A stretch of DNA of 64,000 nucleotides, from NCBI GenBank assembly GCA_050251195.1, contig JBFWNG010000002.1, positions 124,001 to 188,000 on the forward strand. Reading direction: 5' to 3'. Made by a program: the position numbers and the translations under genes. Below, one piece after another: positions 35,237 to 44,312 of this stretch (position 1 is the stretch's first letter; every line of letters starts with the position of its first letter). Origin of the DNA: JBFWNG01 sp050251195. Its GTDB lineage: Bacteria > Bdellovibrionota_B > Oligoflexia > Oligoflexales > Oligoflexaceae. The notes under the pieces were generated by a model. The model did not search any database, was not told the DNA's origin, and saw only the letters and a program-made list of their open reading frames with translations.

Positions 35237-36034
35237 ATGGTTGCATTACGCGCTTTATTTCTTGCAGCTGCTTGTGGATTGTTGACGGGTTGTCCCCTTC
35301 TCGACTCCATTGGAGGAAGCAAAGCTGAAGCTGGCGACGACGCGAAGTCGGCCCGTCTTGTCATGTTTATCGGTGTCGATATTAGCGGATCCTTCAAGAA
35401 CACATCGTTCTTCAAAGACTCCATCCGCTTTACGGCGCACTATATTTATATGCACCTCAAAGGATTGGGCGGTCTTGAAGTGCCGCATTCTCTCTTCGTA
35501 GGTTCGATCGGAGGCGCTAAGCCCAACGAACCTAAAACTTTTTGGCCGATAGAGACCTTCCAATACAAATCGATTCCTGAAATCGAAAAGAAGTTGTATG
35601 AAATCTTCCCCGCAAAAGTGACAAACCAATTCACCGACTATAATGCCTTTTTTCGTCAGATTACGACCTTTGTGCGCGACCGCAAGCTCGTGATGAAGCC
35701 GATATCCATCGTACTCTTAAGCGACGGCGTTCCTGACGCGCCCAAGGTGGACGGAAAACTCGACTATCGCAGTTTTCAAGTAGAACCGCTGGAAACTTTG
35801 TCGCGAGACGTTACACTGCGTTTGCTGTACACGACCGCTGAAGTGGGCATGAACTGGCAGACCAAGATACCGCGCAAGAAGGTAAAGATTTGGACGCAAG
35901 ACGCCAACGTTATGAAGACATGGAAAGAGAAAGATATATTTCTTTCAAAAACGCCTATCGAAAAGCAAGAAAGACTTCTGTCGTGGGTAACAAACAACGT
36001 GGACTTCGCTGTTCCGGCGAAGCGGGTTGACTAG
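35237..36034 (+). CDS. VWA-like lipoprotein paired with membrane protein
   Basis: The 265-aa lipoprotein (lipobox LTGC) carries a von Willebrand A-like domain. VMFIGVDISGSF gives a full DxSxS MIDAS, FTDYNAFF could supply the Thr/Asp, and ISIVLLSDGVPDAP the second Asp. AGGGAGG lies just before the ATG. It is 10 bp downstream of an uncharacterised polytopic protein, suggesting a membrane complex with an extracytoplasmic metal-dependent binding module. The C-terminus has no anchor. Confidence 0.75.
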   Translation: MVALRALFLAAACGLLTGCPLLDSIGGSKAEAGDDAKSARLVMFIGVDISGSFKNTSFFKDSIRFTAHYIYMHLKGLGGLEVPHSLFVGSIGGAKPNEPKTFWPIETFQYKSIPEIEKKLYEIFPAKVTNQFTDYNAFFRQITTFVRDRKLVMKPISIVLLSDGVPDAPKVDGKLDYRSFQVEPLETLSRDVTLRLLYTTAEVGMNWQTKIPRKKVKIWTQDANVMKTWKEKDIFLSKTPIEKQERLLSWVTNNVDFAVPAKRVD

Positions 36035-36038
36035 ATAC

Positions 36039-37886
36039 CTATTGAGGCGTCAACGACGCCTCATACACCGGCACCCTGCCGCGATCCGTTGCGCGAACAT
36101 CCCCTTGCTGTATCGTCCATAGGTCAGCGTATATTCCGCCAGATTTGAGAAGAGCGTCGTGGCTTCCCGCTTCGACGACTTTACCTTTGTCGATCACGAG
36201 AATTCGGTCGCAATGACGAATCGTCGATAAGCGGTGCGCGATAATAAGCGATGTTTTGTCTTTTGTGTATTCCCGCAAATTTTCCTGAATCGCCCGTTCC
36301 GTCTGCGTATCGACCGACGAGGTAGCTTCGTCCAGGATAAAGATAGGCGCGTTCTTCAGCAACGCTCTGGCGATCGAAAGGCGTTGTCTTTGTCCGCCCG
36401 ATAACTTGATGCCTTTTTCCCCTACAATGGAATCATAACCGTCCGGTAACGACATGATGAAATCATGAAGCTGTGCTTTCTTGCTTGCTTGCAAGAGTTG
36501 CTCGTTACCCGCATGGGGGGTTGAGTAAAGGATGTTGTCCGCAATCGTTCCCTGGAAAATATAGACGTCCTGGGAAACAAGGGACATTTGACGGCGAAGT
36601 GATTCGAGCGTGTAAGATGCGATCGGTTTTCCGTCGAGAAGAATTTCGCCGGATTTGGGTTCGTAAAATCGAAGGAGAAGCTTGATGATCGTGCTTTTGC
36701 CTGCGCCGGTTATCCCGGCAATGCCTATTGTCTCTCCTGGTTGGATCGTAAAGCTGAGCCGGTCAAAGATCGGCACGCCGTTGTCATAAGTAAAGACAAC
36801 GTTGCGGAATTCAGCAAGGCCGCGCGCATTCTGGAGCTTGGTCGCGCCTGGTGAGTCCACTATTTCGGGTTTGGAGTCCAGCAATCCGAAAATCCGCGCC
36901 GCACACGCTCGGGCGCGTTCAGTCTCATCGAGAAGGTTGCCTAAGCGCGTGAGGGGCCAGAGAATGCGCTGGCACATCATCGTGAAAAGGGTAAAGACGC
37001 CCGGAGATATTTTGCCTGAGAATGTCCAAACCGTGCCGGCGCATAGCGTGGCTCCGAATCCGAGCGCCACACCCATTCTTATGAGCGGCGTGAAAATCGC
37101 GGATAACTGAATGGCGTACATACTTTTGTCTTTGTAAATTTCGGAAGCCTTGCGCAGCCTATTGAGTTCGTATGTTTCCGCAGTAAACGCTTTAATCACT
37201 TGAATACCGCTGAGATTGTTTTCCAGCCGAGTATTCACAAGACCTACGGATTCGCGCAGAGCTTTGTATCGAGGCGCCAGCAGCTTGGAGAAGCCAAGCG
37301 CTCCCCACACTACAATCGGAATAGGCAAAATTGCGATGAGTGAAAGCTGCCAAGAGGCCGTGAAGAGAATAAAGCCAGCAATAAAGAAAAGCGCCACGAG
37401 CTGGACGATGTCGTTAAATGCGGAGTTGAAGAAACGCTCGAGCTGATGGATATCGTCACTGAGCATGGACATTGTCTCGCCCATGCTGTGATTTTCAAAG
37501 AAACGCATCTCCCGCGTTTGCATTTTTTCATAAGCGTCGAGGCGCAGCTTATGTTGCATTTCCTGGGAGAGCTTGGCGAAGCCGATGGTGTAAAGCCACT
37601 GAAAAAAACTCTCGACGCCGAAGATCACAAACCCAAGTAGGCCCAGCACAAGTCCTGCGATTACCCAGCTGTCGCCCGCCAGAAATTGCATAAACTTGGG
37701 CGGTTGATGAGTAACGGTGTCTATCGCCCATCCCACTAAGACAGGCGGAGCAAGGTCGAGACCCTTGTTAACGAAGCTGTAGAAAATGGAACTGTAAAGA
37801 ATCTGATTGTAGCTTTTGAGATAATCAAACAAGCGAGTGAGGGGTTTGGGTGCGAGTTGAGGAGTCGGAGGAAAATAATTGTTCAC
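36039..37886 (-). CDS. ABC exporter, fused permease-ATPase (MsbA/ABCB type)
   Basis: The 615-aa half-transporter has six membrane helices in the first 330 residues and a C-terminal ATPase: Walker A IAGITGAGKSTIIKLL, Q-loop MSLVSQDVYIFQ, signature LSGGQRQRLSIARALL, Walker B IFILDEATSSVD and H-loop IIAHRLST. It exports lipids or drugs; the cargo cannot be read. GTG 37886 is preferred to TTG 37898, since GGGA sits close upstream; the difference is four residues. Its stop is 4 bp from the convergent VWA gene, and a perfect TGAGGCGTC/GACGCCTCA dyad lies within its last codons. Confidence 0.9.
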   Translation of the reverse strand: MNNYFPPTPQLAPKPLTRLFDYLKSYNQILYSSIFYSFVNKGLDLAPPVLVGWAIDTVTHQPPKFMQFLAGDSWVIAGLVLGLLGFVIFGVESFFQWLYTIGFAKLSQEMQHKLRLDAYEKMQTREMRFFENHSMGETMSMLSDDIHQLERFFNSAFNDIVQLVALFFIAGFILFTASWQLSLIAILPIPIVVWGALGFSKLLAPRYKALRESVGLVNTRLENNLSGIQVIKAFTAETYELNRLRKASEIYKDKSMYAIQLSAIFTPLIRMGVALGFGATLCAGTVWTFSGKISPGVFTLFTMMCQRILWPLTRLGNLLDETERARACAARIFGLLDSKPEIVDSPGATKLQNARGLAEFRNVVFTYDNGVPIFDRLSFTIQPGETIGIAGITGAGKSTIIKLLLRFYEPKSGEILLDGKPIASYTLESLRRQMSLVSQDVYIFQGTIADNILYSTPHAGNEQLLQASKKAQLHDFIMSLPDGYDSIVGEKGIKLSGGQRQRLSIARALLKNAPIFILDEATSSVDTQTERAIQENLREYTKDKTSLIIAHRLSTIRHCDRILVIDKGKVVEAGSHDALLKSGGIYADLWTIQQGDVRATDRGRVPVYEASLTPQ

Positions 37887-38112
37887 ACTAAATCCCAATC
37901 ATTATGGCAATTTATCTGACCCAGGTAGCATTAGCGCGGGGCTGGCATTTTGGCAAGGTTTTTTGCGGAGGAATCTGGGCGCGGGTAGGTAGGCTTTTCG
38001 CAGCTCCGCCGCTTGGCCTCCACATAACTTGTAATGACTTTTTCGTCTAGTTGTTGTAGTCATTTTAAAACCAATCGAGCCGTGATCATAAAGATTACAA
38101 GGAGTTAGTTTG

Positions 38113-39708
38113 ATGAGTATGTTAACGATCCGAAGCGCCGTCCTCTCATGTGCGATGTTTGCCCCACTTGCGTTTGGCGCTGACGGAAAAACTCTTGTTT
38201 ATTGTACGGAAGGCAGCCCGAAGGTTTTCAACCCCCAATTGGCGACTGACGGAACAACCTATAACAACACCCGCCACATTTACAATAAGCTCGTCGAATT
38301 CGAAAACGGTAAGACAACAATTATTCCGGGACTTGCAGAATCCTGGGAAGTTTCGAAAGACGGTAAAACCTATACATTTAAGCTTCGCAAGGACGTGAAC
38401 TTTCATACAACTTCCTACTTCAAGCCTACTCGGAAGTTTAACGCAGACGACGTCCTTTTTTCATTCAACAGACAAAAGGACAAAAGCCACCCCTACTATG
38501 CGGTGAACGGCGGTTCATATGAATATTTTAACTCCATGGAGATGCCTGCTCTGATCAAGAGCATCACGAAGGTGGACGACTATACGGTAAAGTTTGAGCT
38601 TACAAGACCAGAAGCGCCGTTCCTTGCCGATATGGCGATGGATTATGCCAGCATCCTGTCCGCCGAATACGGAGACTATTTGCTCAAGAAGAAAACCCCC
38701 GAAAAGATGGATTGGGAACCGGTCGGAACGGGACCTTTCGTTTTTCAAAAATACGTGAAAGATCAGATGGTTCGATACGAGGCCAACAAAGACTATTTCC
38801 GCGGAGCACCTAAACTCGGCAAACTCATCTTCGCGATAACGACGGATCCAAGTGTCAGATTCCAAAAGCTTAAAACAAACGAGTGCCAATTCGCTGCAGA
38901 GCCTGCGCCTCAAGATCTTAAGGCGATGAAGCAAAATCCCAATCTTGAAGTTCTTGAACAGGAAGGGCTTAATGTTGGTTATCTTGCGATCAATGTTCGC
39001 AAAAAGCCTTTGGACAATCCGCTCGTAAGACAAGCGCTCCAATACGCGCTGAACCGGGCTGCCTACATTGACGCGATCTATCTCGGTAACGCGGCAGTAG
39101 CAAAGAATCCCATTCCGCCGACAATGTGGTCGTACAATAAAAAAGTTAAAGACTACGATTACAACCCTGAGAAAGCGAAGGAGCTCCTTAAACAAGCGGG
39201 ATTTGAAAAAGGCCTTTCGCTCGAACTTTGGACGCTTCCTGTGTCGCGACCCTATAATCCTAACGGCAAAAAGATGGGCGAGTTGATGCAAGCCGATCTC
39301 GCGAAGGTTGGAATTCAAGTCAAGCTCGTCACCTACGATTGGCCAACCTACCTTGAGAAGTCAAAGAAGGGTGAGCACGATCTGATCCAATTTGGTTGGA
39401 CGGGAGACAACGGTGACCCGGACAACTTCTTGGCCGTTCTTCTTGGTTGTGCAGGCGTAGAAGCGGGTTCGAATACTTCGTTCTGGTGCAACAAGGAATT
39501 CGAGGCGAAGATCCAGGCCGCAAAAAAGGCGACGCAATTTGCGACGCGCGAGAAGCTCTATATGGAAGCTCAAGAGATTTTCAAGAAACAAGCGCCGTGG
39601 GTGCCTCTTGCGCATTCCAAGGTGTACAGGGCCATGTCGAAGAACGTGGAAGGTTACAAAATCGATCCGTTTGGCGGCGATAGTTTTGAGAAAGTGGAGC
39701 TTCAATAG
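38113..39708 (+). CDS. dppA: Peptide-binding protein of ABC importer (SBP family 5)
   Basis: The 531-aa periplasmic receptor has a signal peptide ending AFGA. The mature protein matches DppA: LVYCTEGSPKVFNPQLATDG, NADDVLFSFNRQKDKSHPYY, and QFGWTGDNGDPDNFLAVLL, a hallmark of dipeptide-binding proteins. AAGGAG precedes ATG 38113; an adjacent TTG at 38110 is possible. First gene of a five-gene importer. Heme or opines are alternative ligands in the family. Confidence 0.9.
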   Translation: MSMLTIRSAVLSCAMFAPLAFGADGKTLVYCTEGSPKVFNPQLATDGTTYNNTRHIYNKLVEFENGKTTIIPGLAESWEVSKDGKTYTFKLRKDVNFHTTSYFKPTRKFNADDVLFSFNRQKDKSHPYYAVNGGSYEYFNSMEMPALIKSITKVDDYTVKFELTRPEAPFLADMAMDYASILSAEYGDYLLKKKTPEKMDWEPVGTGPFVFQKYVKDQMVRYEANKDYFRGAPKLGKLIFAITTDPSVRFQKLKTNECQFAAEPAPQDLKAMKQNPNLEVLEQEGLNVGYLAINVRKKPLDNPLVRQALQYALNRAAYIDAIYLGNAAVAKNPIPPTMWSYNKKVKDYDYNPEKAKELLKQAGFEKGLSLELWTLPVSRPYNPNGKKMGELMQADLAKVGIQVKLVTYDWPTYLEKSKKGEHDLIQFGWTGDNGDPDNFLAVLLGCAGVEAGSNTSFWCNKEFEAKIQAAKKATQFATREKLYMEAQEIFKKQAPWVPLAHSKVYRAMSKNVEGYKIDPFGGDSFEKVELQ

Positions 39709-39737
39709 CAATCTGCGAAACGCTACGATAGGACGAG

Positions 39738-40751
39738 ATGCTTAAGTTTATTGTTCGAAGAGGAACAGCTCTGATTGTGACGTTCTTTGGCGTGTCGATC
39801 TTGGCCTTTGGTCTGATCAGGATGGTGCCGGGCGATCCCATTATGCTGCTCCTCGGAGAACGAGGCGCCTCGCCCGAACTCTATGCTGAAATGAAAGCCT
39901 CCCTAGGGCTCGATAAACCGCTTGCGGAACAGTACTTCATCTATATTACGAAGGCGCTTCACGGCGATCTGGGTACTTCGATTCTGTCGAAGGAACCGGT
40001 TCTTGCGGAGTTCGCGGCGCGTTTTCCCGCGACACTTGAGCTAAGCATAGTGGCTTTGATATTTGCCGTGTTGCTTGGCATCCCTATCGGGGCGATCGCA
40101 GCTATTAAGCGCAATTCATGGATAGACTACAGCGTGATGGGTGCGTCACTCGTCGGCTATTCGATGCCGATCTTTTGGTGGGCGCTAATCCTGATCTTGT
40201 TTTTTTCGGTCAACTTGGGATGGACGCCGGTATCGGGCCGAATTGACATCATGTTTGACGTCCCGAGCGTAACAGGTTTCTTGCTTATCGACTCTTGGTT
40301 CTCGGAGGAAGGCGTCGAGGCTTTCTTTTCCGCGCTTCGGTACATGATACTGCCGGCAATCGCACTAGGCACGATTCCTCTTGCCGTCATCAGCCGGATG
40401 ACGAGATCGAGTTTACTCGAGGTCTTGGGCGAAGATTATATTCGAGCGGTGCGCGCCCGCGGCGTGTCGGAATGGGCCGCAATTGCTGTCCATGCGTTGC
40501 GCAACGCGCTTATTCCGGTCGTGGTGGTTATTGGACTCATGTTTGGATCTCTCATAACCGGCGCCATTTTGACAGAAACAATTTTTTCTTGGCCCGGTAT
40601 CGGTAAGTGGCTGTTGCAAAGCGTCACCTCCCGAGATTATCCGGTTATTCAAGGCGGAATATTGCTTATTGCAGCCATGATTATCGTGGTCAACTTCGCC
40701 GTGGATCTCATTAATATGTGGATCAATCCTAAAATTCGTAGCCTGATGTAA
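39738..40751 (+). CDS. dppB: Peptide ABC importer permease DppB
   Basis: The 337-aa permease has six or so helices and the family start FIVRRGTALIVTFFGVSILA. The EAA loop reads EDYIRAVRARGVSEWAAIAV. TILTETIFSWPGIGKWLLQS and RDYPVIQGGILLIA are DppB landmarks. It is slightly longer than usual because of an insertion around residues 180-200 (SWFSEEGVEAFFSALRY). It pairs with DppC 3 bp downstream. Confidence 0.92.
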   Translation: MLKFIVRRGTALIVTFFGVSILAFGLIRMVPGDPIMLLLGERGASPELYAEMKASLGLDKPLAEQYFIYITKALHGDLGTSILSKEPVLAEFAARFPATLELSIVALIFAVLLGIPIGAIAAIKRNSWIDYSVMGASLVGYSMPIFWWALILILFFSVNLGWTPVSGRIDIMFDVPSVTGFLLIDSWFSEEGVEAFFSALRYMILPAIALGTIPLAVISRMTRSSLLEVLGEDYIRAVRARGVSEWAAIAVHALRNALIPVVVVIGLMFGSLITGAILTETIFSWPGIGKWLLQSVTSRDYPVIQGGILLIAAMIIVVNFAVDLINMWINPKIRSLM

Positions 40752-40754
40752 GAC

Positions 40755-41654
40755 ATGACCATATTGGAAGAAAGAGTAGCAAAGATCGAAGCAAAGCCGT
40801 TAGGGCCTTGGAGAGAGTTTTGGTATTTCTTCAACCAAAACCTCGGCGCGCTACTCGGTCTCATTGTTATTGTGCTATTTATTCTCGTAGCCGTTTTTGC
40901 TCCTATTCTGAGCCCCTACGATCCGACGGAGGTTTTGCCGGGGCAGTTGCTCATGAAACCGATGTGGCTCGATAGTTCCAGCCCATTTGTTCTTGGGACG
41001 GATGATTTGGGCAGGGATATACTCAGTCGCCTTTTATTCGGGGCGCGAGTGTCTCTTGGCGTCGGCTTTCTCGTGGTTTCTTTGTCGCTTGTGGTTGGTA
41101 CGACGCTTGGGCTCATCGCGGGATTCTTCGGCGGATTTTGGGATAGAGCAATTATGCGCTGTGTTGACATTCTGATGGCACTCCCGAGCATACTGCTAGC
41201 AATCGTTGTTGTATCCGTACTAGGGCCAAGTCTCGTGAACGCTATTATCGCGGTCAGCATCGTAGCGATTCCCAACTTCGTGCGCGTTGTTCGCGCAACT
41301 GTTATGACTGAGAGGGTCAAGCAATATGTGACGGCGTCTCGCTGTTATGGTGCATCGTCGATGCGATTAATATTTCTGAACATTCTTCCCAATTGTATGG
41401 CTCCCATTATCATTCAAGCAACTCTCGGATTCAGCGACGGAATATTGAACGCCGCAGCTCTGGGATTTCTAGGGCTCGGCGCCCAACCGCCAACGCCGGA
41501 ATGGGGTACGATGCTTGCTGATTCTCGAGCGTTTATAGAGAGTGCTAGCTGGCTTGTGACAATGCCAGGCATCTGCATCATTCTTGTTGTTCTTGGATTT
41601 AACTTGTTGGGTGACGGGCTGCGGGACGCGTTCGATCCCCGGTTGAGAAAGTAA
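40755..41654 (+). CDS. dppC: Peptide ABC importer permease DppC
   Basis: The 299-aa permease carries the DppC start (EFWYFFNQNLGALLGLIVIV), the FVLGTDDLGRDILSRLLFGA motif, and the EAA loop YVTASRCYGASSMRLIFLNI with family LPNCMAPIIIQATL. It forms the pore with DppB and is 3 bp from both neighbours. Confidence 0.93.
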   Translation: MTILEERVAKIEAKPLGPWREFWYFFNQNLGALLGLIVIVLFILVAVFAPILSPYDPTEVLPGQLLMKPMWLDSSSPFVLGTDDLGRDILSRLLFGARVSLGVGFLVVSLSLVVGTTLGLIAGFFGGFWDRAIMRCVDILMALPSILLAIVVVSVLGPSLVNAIIAVSIVAIPNFVRVVRATVMTERVKQYVTASRCYGASSMRLIFLNILPNCMAPIIIQATLGFSDGILNAAALGFLGLGAQPPTPEWGTMLADSRAFIESASWLVTMPGICIILVVLGFNLLGDGLRDAFDPRLRK

Positions 41655-41657
41655 GAA

Positions 41658-42632
41658 ATGCTCGTTGAGGTTAAAGATCTTTCCATCTCCTTCGATACGC
41701 TCCGCGGCGAATTGAAAGCTATTGATAGGATCAGCTTTGATTTGGCCGAAGGCGAAGTTTTGGGAATCGTCGGGGAATCCGGCTGCGGAAAGAGCATTAC
41801 GTCATTAGCGCTTATGGGTCTTTTGCCGACCAACGCCTCATTGTCCGCGTCAAAGCTGTTGTTGAACGGCCGCGACTTGACCCGTCAATCGCGCAAAGAA
41901 TGGCAGGCGCTTCGCGGCAAAGAAATGTCGATGATATTTCAAGATCCGATGACAAGCCTGGATCCTAGCTTCACGATCGGCTACCAAATCATGGAAACTC
42001 TTAAAATCCACGATCCAGCTCCCAAAAACATGCTTAAGGACAGAGTGATAGAGCTTCTTAATTTAGTAGGGATCCCTGATCCCAGATCTCAGCTGAACGC
42101 ATACCCGCATCAATTGTCTGGCGGGATGTGCCAGCGGGTGATGATCGCGATAGCCATTGCATGCAAACCTAAACTCTTAATAGCGGACGAACCGACGACT
42201 GCGCTCGATGTGACCATCCAGGCCCAGATTCTGACCTTGCTTCGCACTTTGCAAAAGCAAACCAAGATGGCATTAATTCTCATTACGCATGACATTGCCG
42301 TTGTCTCGGAAATGGCTGACAAGATCGCTGTCATGTACGCCGGCCAAATTGTCGAGACCGGGAAAGTCGATGACATTATCAACGATCCAAGGCATCCGTA
42401 CACCAATGCCTTGCTTTCATGTCTTCCGGAGAGTCACGAATCTGACGGCGATCGATCGGCTTTGGCGAGCATTCCCGGATTAGTCCCGGATCTCGTAAAT
42501 CGCCCTACGGGTTGTCAACTGCATCCGCGTTGCCAATTTGCTGACGACTATTGCAAGGCAAACGCCCCGGCTCTTTCTTACGAAGGCGAGAGATATTACA
42601 CCTGCTTCAAACCCCTCAAGAAGAGGCGCTGA
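41658..42632 (+). CDS. dppD: Peptide ABC importer ATPase DppD
   Basis: The 324-aa ATPase has Walker A GESGCGKSITSLALMG, Q-loop IFQDPMTSLDPSF, signature LSGGMCQRVMIAIAI, Walker B LLIADEPTTALD and the oligopeptide-transporter C-terminal motif GCQLHPRCQFADDYCKA, whose cysteines bind an iron-sulfur cluster in some members. It works as a heterodimer with DppF, which starts 2 bp after its stop. Confidence 0.93.
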   Translation: MLVEVKDLSISFDTLRGELKAIDRISFDLAEGEVLGIVGESGCGKSITSLALMGLLPTNASLSASKLLLNGRDLTRQSRKEWQALRGKEMSMIFQDPMTSLDPSFTIGYQIMETLKIHDPAPKNMLKDRVIELLNLVGIPDPRSQLNAYPHQLSGGMCQRVMIAIAIACKPKLLIADEPTTALDVTIQAQILTLLRTLQKQTKMALILITHDIAVVSEMADKIAVMYAGQIVETGKVDDIINDPRHPYTNALLSCLPESHESDGDRSALASIPGLVPDLVNRPTGCQLHPRCQFADDYCKANAPALSYEGERYYTCFKPLKKRR

Positions 42633-42634
42633 CG

Positions 42635-43603
42635 ATGGCTTTGTTAGAGATAAAAAATCTTGCAAAACACTATACCGTCGGTGGCATGTTTCAGAAAAAG
42701 GCTCAGGTGAAAGCCCTCGAGGATGTGTCTTTTTCCCTCGAAAAAGGCGAAATTCTCTCGGTGGTAGGAGAATCAGGATGCGGAAAGACAACACTCGCCA
42801 AACTTCTCATGCAAATCGAAGAGCCGAATCAAGGATCGATCTCATTTGAAGGAAAGGCTCTGCGCAGCCAGCCGCAAGCAGAAGTGCGCAAGAAAATGCA
42901 GATGATCTTTCAAGATCCGTACAGCTCCATTAATGCCCGCAAAAAGGCATGGAAGATCATCGCGGAGCCGTTATTCATCAACACTTCACACCCTTTGACG
43001 AAGTGTCGCGAAATCACGCTTGAGGTGATGGCAAAAGTTGGTTTGCGTCCCGAATATGCGGACAGATATCCGCACATGTTTAGCGGTGGCCAAAGACAGC
43101 GAATTGGAATCGCGAGAGCTCTCGTTACCCACCCGGAAATCATCATCTGTGACGAGCCTATTTCGGCCCTGGACGTATCGATTCAAGCGCAAATACTGAA
43201 TCTCCTTATGGACCTTCAGCGCGATATGGGTCTGAGTTATATCTTTATTTCGCACGATCTATCCGTCGTGCGTTTCATTTCCGACAAGGTGCTGGTGATA
43301 TACCTCGGAAAGGTTGTCGAAGTCGGTCACAAGAAGAATATCTTCGAAAACCCCGTCCATCCCTACACAAAGGTTTTACTGGCGAGTACGCCGCGCATCC
43401 GTCACGGTCAGCGTAAACTATACAGCGGCAAAGGCGAAATTCCTTCCCGGATCAACCCGCCGAAGGGTTGTCCGTTTGAAAGCAGATGCCCCTTCGCGAT
43501 TGAGGAATGCCGTCAGGCCTCTCCGCCTCTTCAAGAAGTTGAAGGTAGAATGGTCGCATGCTACAGAGCGGGCGAGAGCTTAGAGCTTCCGATGTCGAAC
43601 TGA
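42635..43603 (+). CDS. dppF: Peptide ABC importer ATPase DppF
   Basis: The 322-aa ATPase starts MALLEIKNLAKHYTVGG. Walker A is GESGCGKTTLAKLLM, Q-loop IFQDPYSSINARK, signature FSGGQRQRIGIARAL, Walker B IIICDEPISALD, and the C-terminal GCPFESRCPFAIEECR is the family cysteine motif. I start at ATG 42635 rather than at upstream in-frame codons that lie within dppD. Last gene of the importer; an intergenic repeat follows. Confidence 0.93.
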   Translation: MALLEIKNLAKHYTVGGMFQKKAQVKALEDVSFSLEKGEILSVVGESGCGKTTLAKLLMQIEEPNQGSISFEGKALRSQPQAEVRKKMQMIFQDPYSSINARKKAWKIIAEPLFINTSHPLTKCREITLEVMAKVGLRPEYADRYPHMFSGGQRQRIGIARALVTHPEIIICDEPISALDVSIQAQILNLLMDLQRDMGLSYIFISHDLSVVRFISDKVLVIYLGKVVEVGHKKNIFENPVHPYTKVLLASTPRIRHGQRKLYSGKGEIPSRINPPKGCPFESRCPFAIEECRQASPPLQEVEGRMVACYRAGESLELPMSN

Positions 43604-43610
43604 TACTCAC

Positions 43611-43703
43611 GCTTCCGCGCTTCAATTATTCCGCGTTTCTGCGTTCAATATGTCCGTTTTTACCGTGATAATCGCGGAGGCGCTGAAGTTGGGAAACGCT
43701 GAA
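43611..43703. repeat. Palindromic intergenic repeat, copy C
   Basis: GCTTCCGCGCTTC, ATTCCGCGTTTCTGCG, then ATCGCGGAGGCGCTGAA and GGGAAACGCTGAAA follow the order of copy A with several mismatches. It sits between dppF and the convergent VOC gene and may act as terminator. Confidence 0.7.
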
Positions 43704-43770
43704 ATATGCTGATGAGCATAGGTACGCAAGATACTTCAGCCATCGCATATCTGAGATAAGGTTTCGTATG

Positions 43771-44142
43771 TTACTTTGGATTAAAAAGCTTCAAGACATT
43801 GCCGTCCAGATCTTCAAAGACGAGCAGATGTCCCCAAGAGACGTCTCTTTCACTTAGTATTTTCCCTCCGCACTTCTCAATGCGCTTGCGATCGTCGGGA
43901 ACGTTGTCAGAGTGAAGGGTTAGAGTTGCTTGTCCATGTGCGCCGTGAGAGTCACGAGGCACCTGGAACACTTCTTCATCGCCATGGGTTGGATGCAGGC
44001 CAACATGTACACCGCCGCAGTTAAGCGCTGTCCAATAGTTGTCCACAGAGCCTAGCTCCATCTGCAATGCCTCTGTGTAAAAGCGAATAGCTTTCTTCAT
44101 GTCGGCAACTTTGTAATAGATGTAGCGTACGCCTTTTATCAT
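43771..44142 (-). CDS. Glyoxalase/VOC-superfamily protein
   Basis: The 123-aa protein has the paired beta-alpha-beta-beta-beta modules of the VOC fold: YIYYKVADMKKAIRFYTEAL at the start and GHLLVFEDLDGNVLKLFNP at the end. Metal ligands may be Glu in the last strand region and His in LNCGGVHVGLHP, but the set is not clearly that of glyoxalase I, so the substrate is undefined. AGGAGATC precedes the ATG. Confidence 0.82.
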   Translation of the reverse strand: MIKGVRYIYYKVADMKKAIRFYTEALQMELGSVDNYWTALNCGGVHVGLHPTHGDEEVFQVPRDSHGAHGQATLTLHSDNVPDDRKRIEKCGGKILSERDVSWGHLLVFEDLDGNVLKLFNPK

Positions 44143-44206
44143 ATGATCTCCTATTTAACCGACGTATTCTGTGACCAGAAAAAACCTGAAACATCGTAAT
44201 TCATGG

Positions 44207-44294
44207 CGCTTCCGTCATTTCGCGCTCCCGTAATTTCGTGCTTCCGCGTTTCAAATAATAATCGCGGAAATGCGGAAGTAAGGAAACACGGAAA
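44207..44294. repeat. Palindromic intergenic repeat, copy D
   Basis: GCTTCCGTCATTTCGCGCTC, then CTTCCGCGTTTC (44241-44252), loop AAATAATA, ATCGCGGAAATGCGGAAG and TAAGGAAACACGG. Central stem TTCCGCG/CGCGGAA (44242-44248 with 44263-44269). Lies in the gap between the VOC and endonuclease genes. Confidence 0.75.
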
Positions 44295-44312
44295 ATATTT
44301 TGCAGTCCCGAA

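Noticed and set aside
36043..36063. TGAGGCGTC-AAC-GACGCCTCA hairpin as a terminator
   Set aside because: The stem is perfect but lies in the ABC exporter's last codons and has no T-run on either strand; noted only in that gene's entry.
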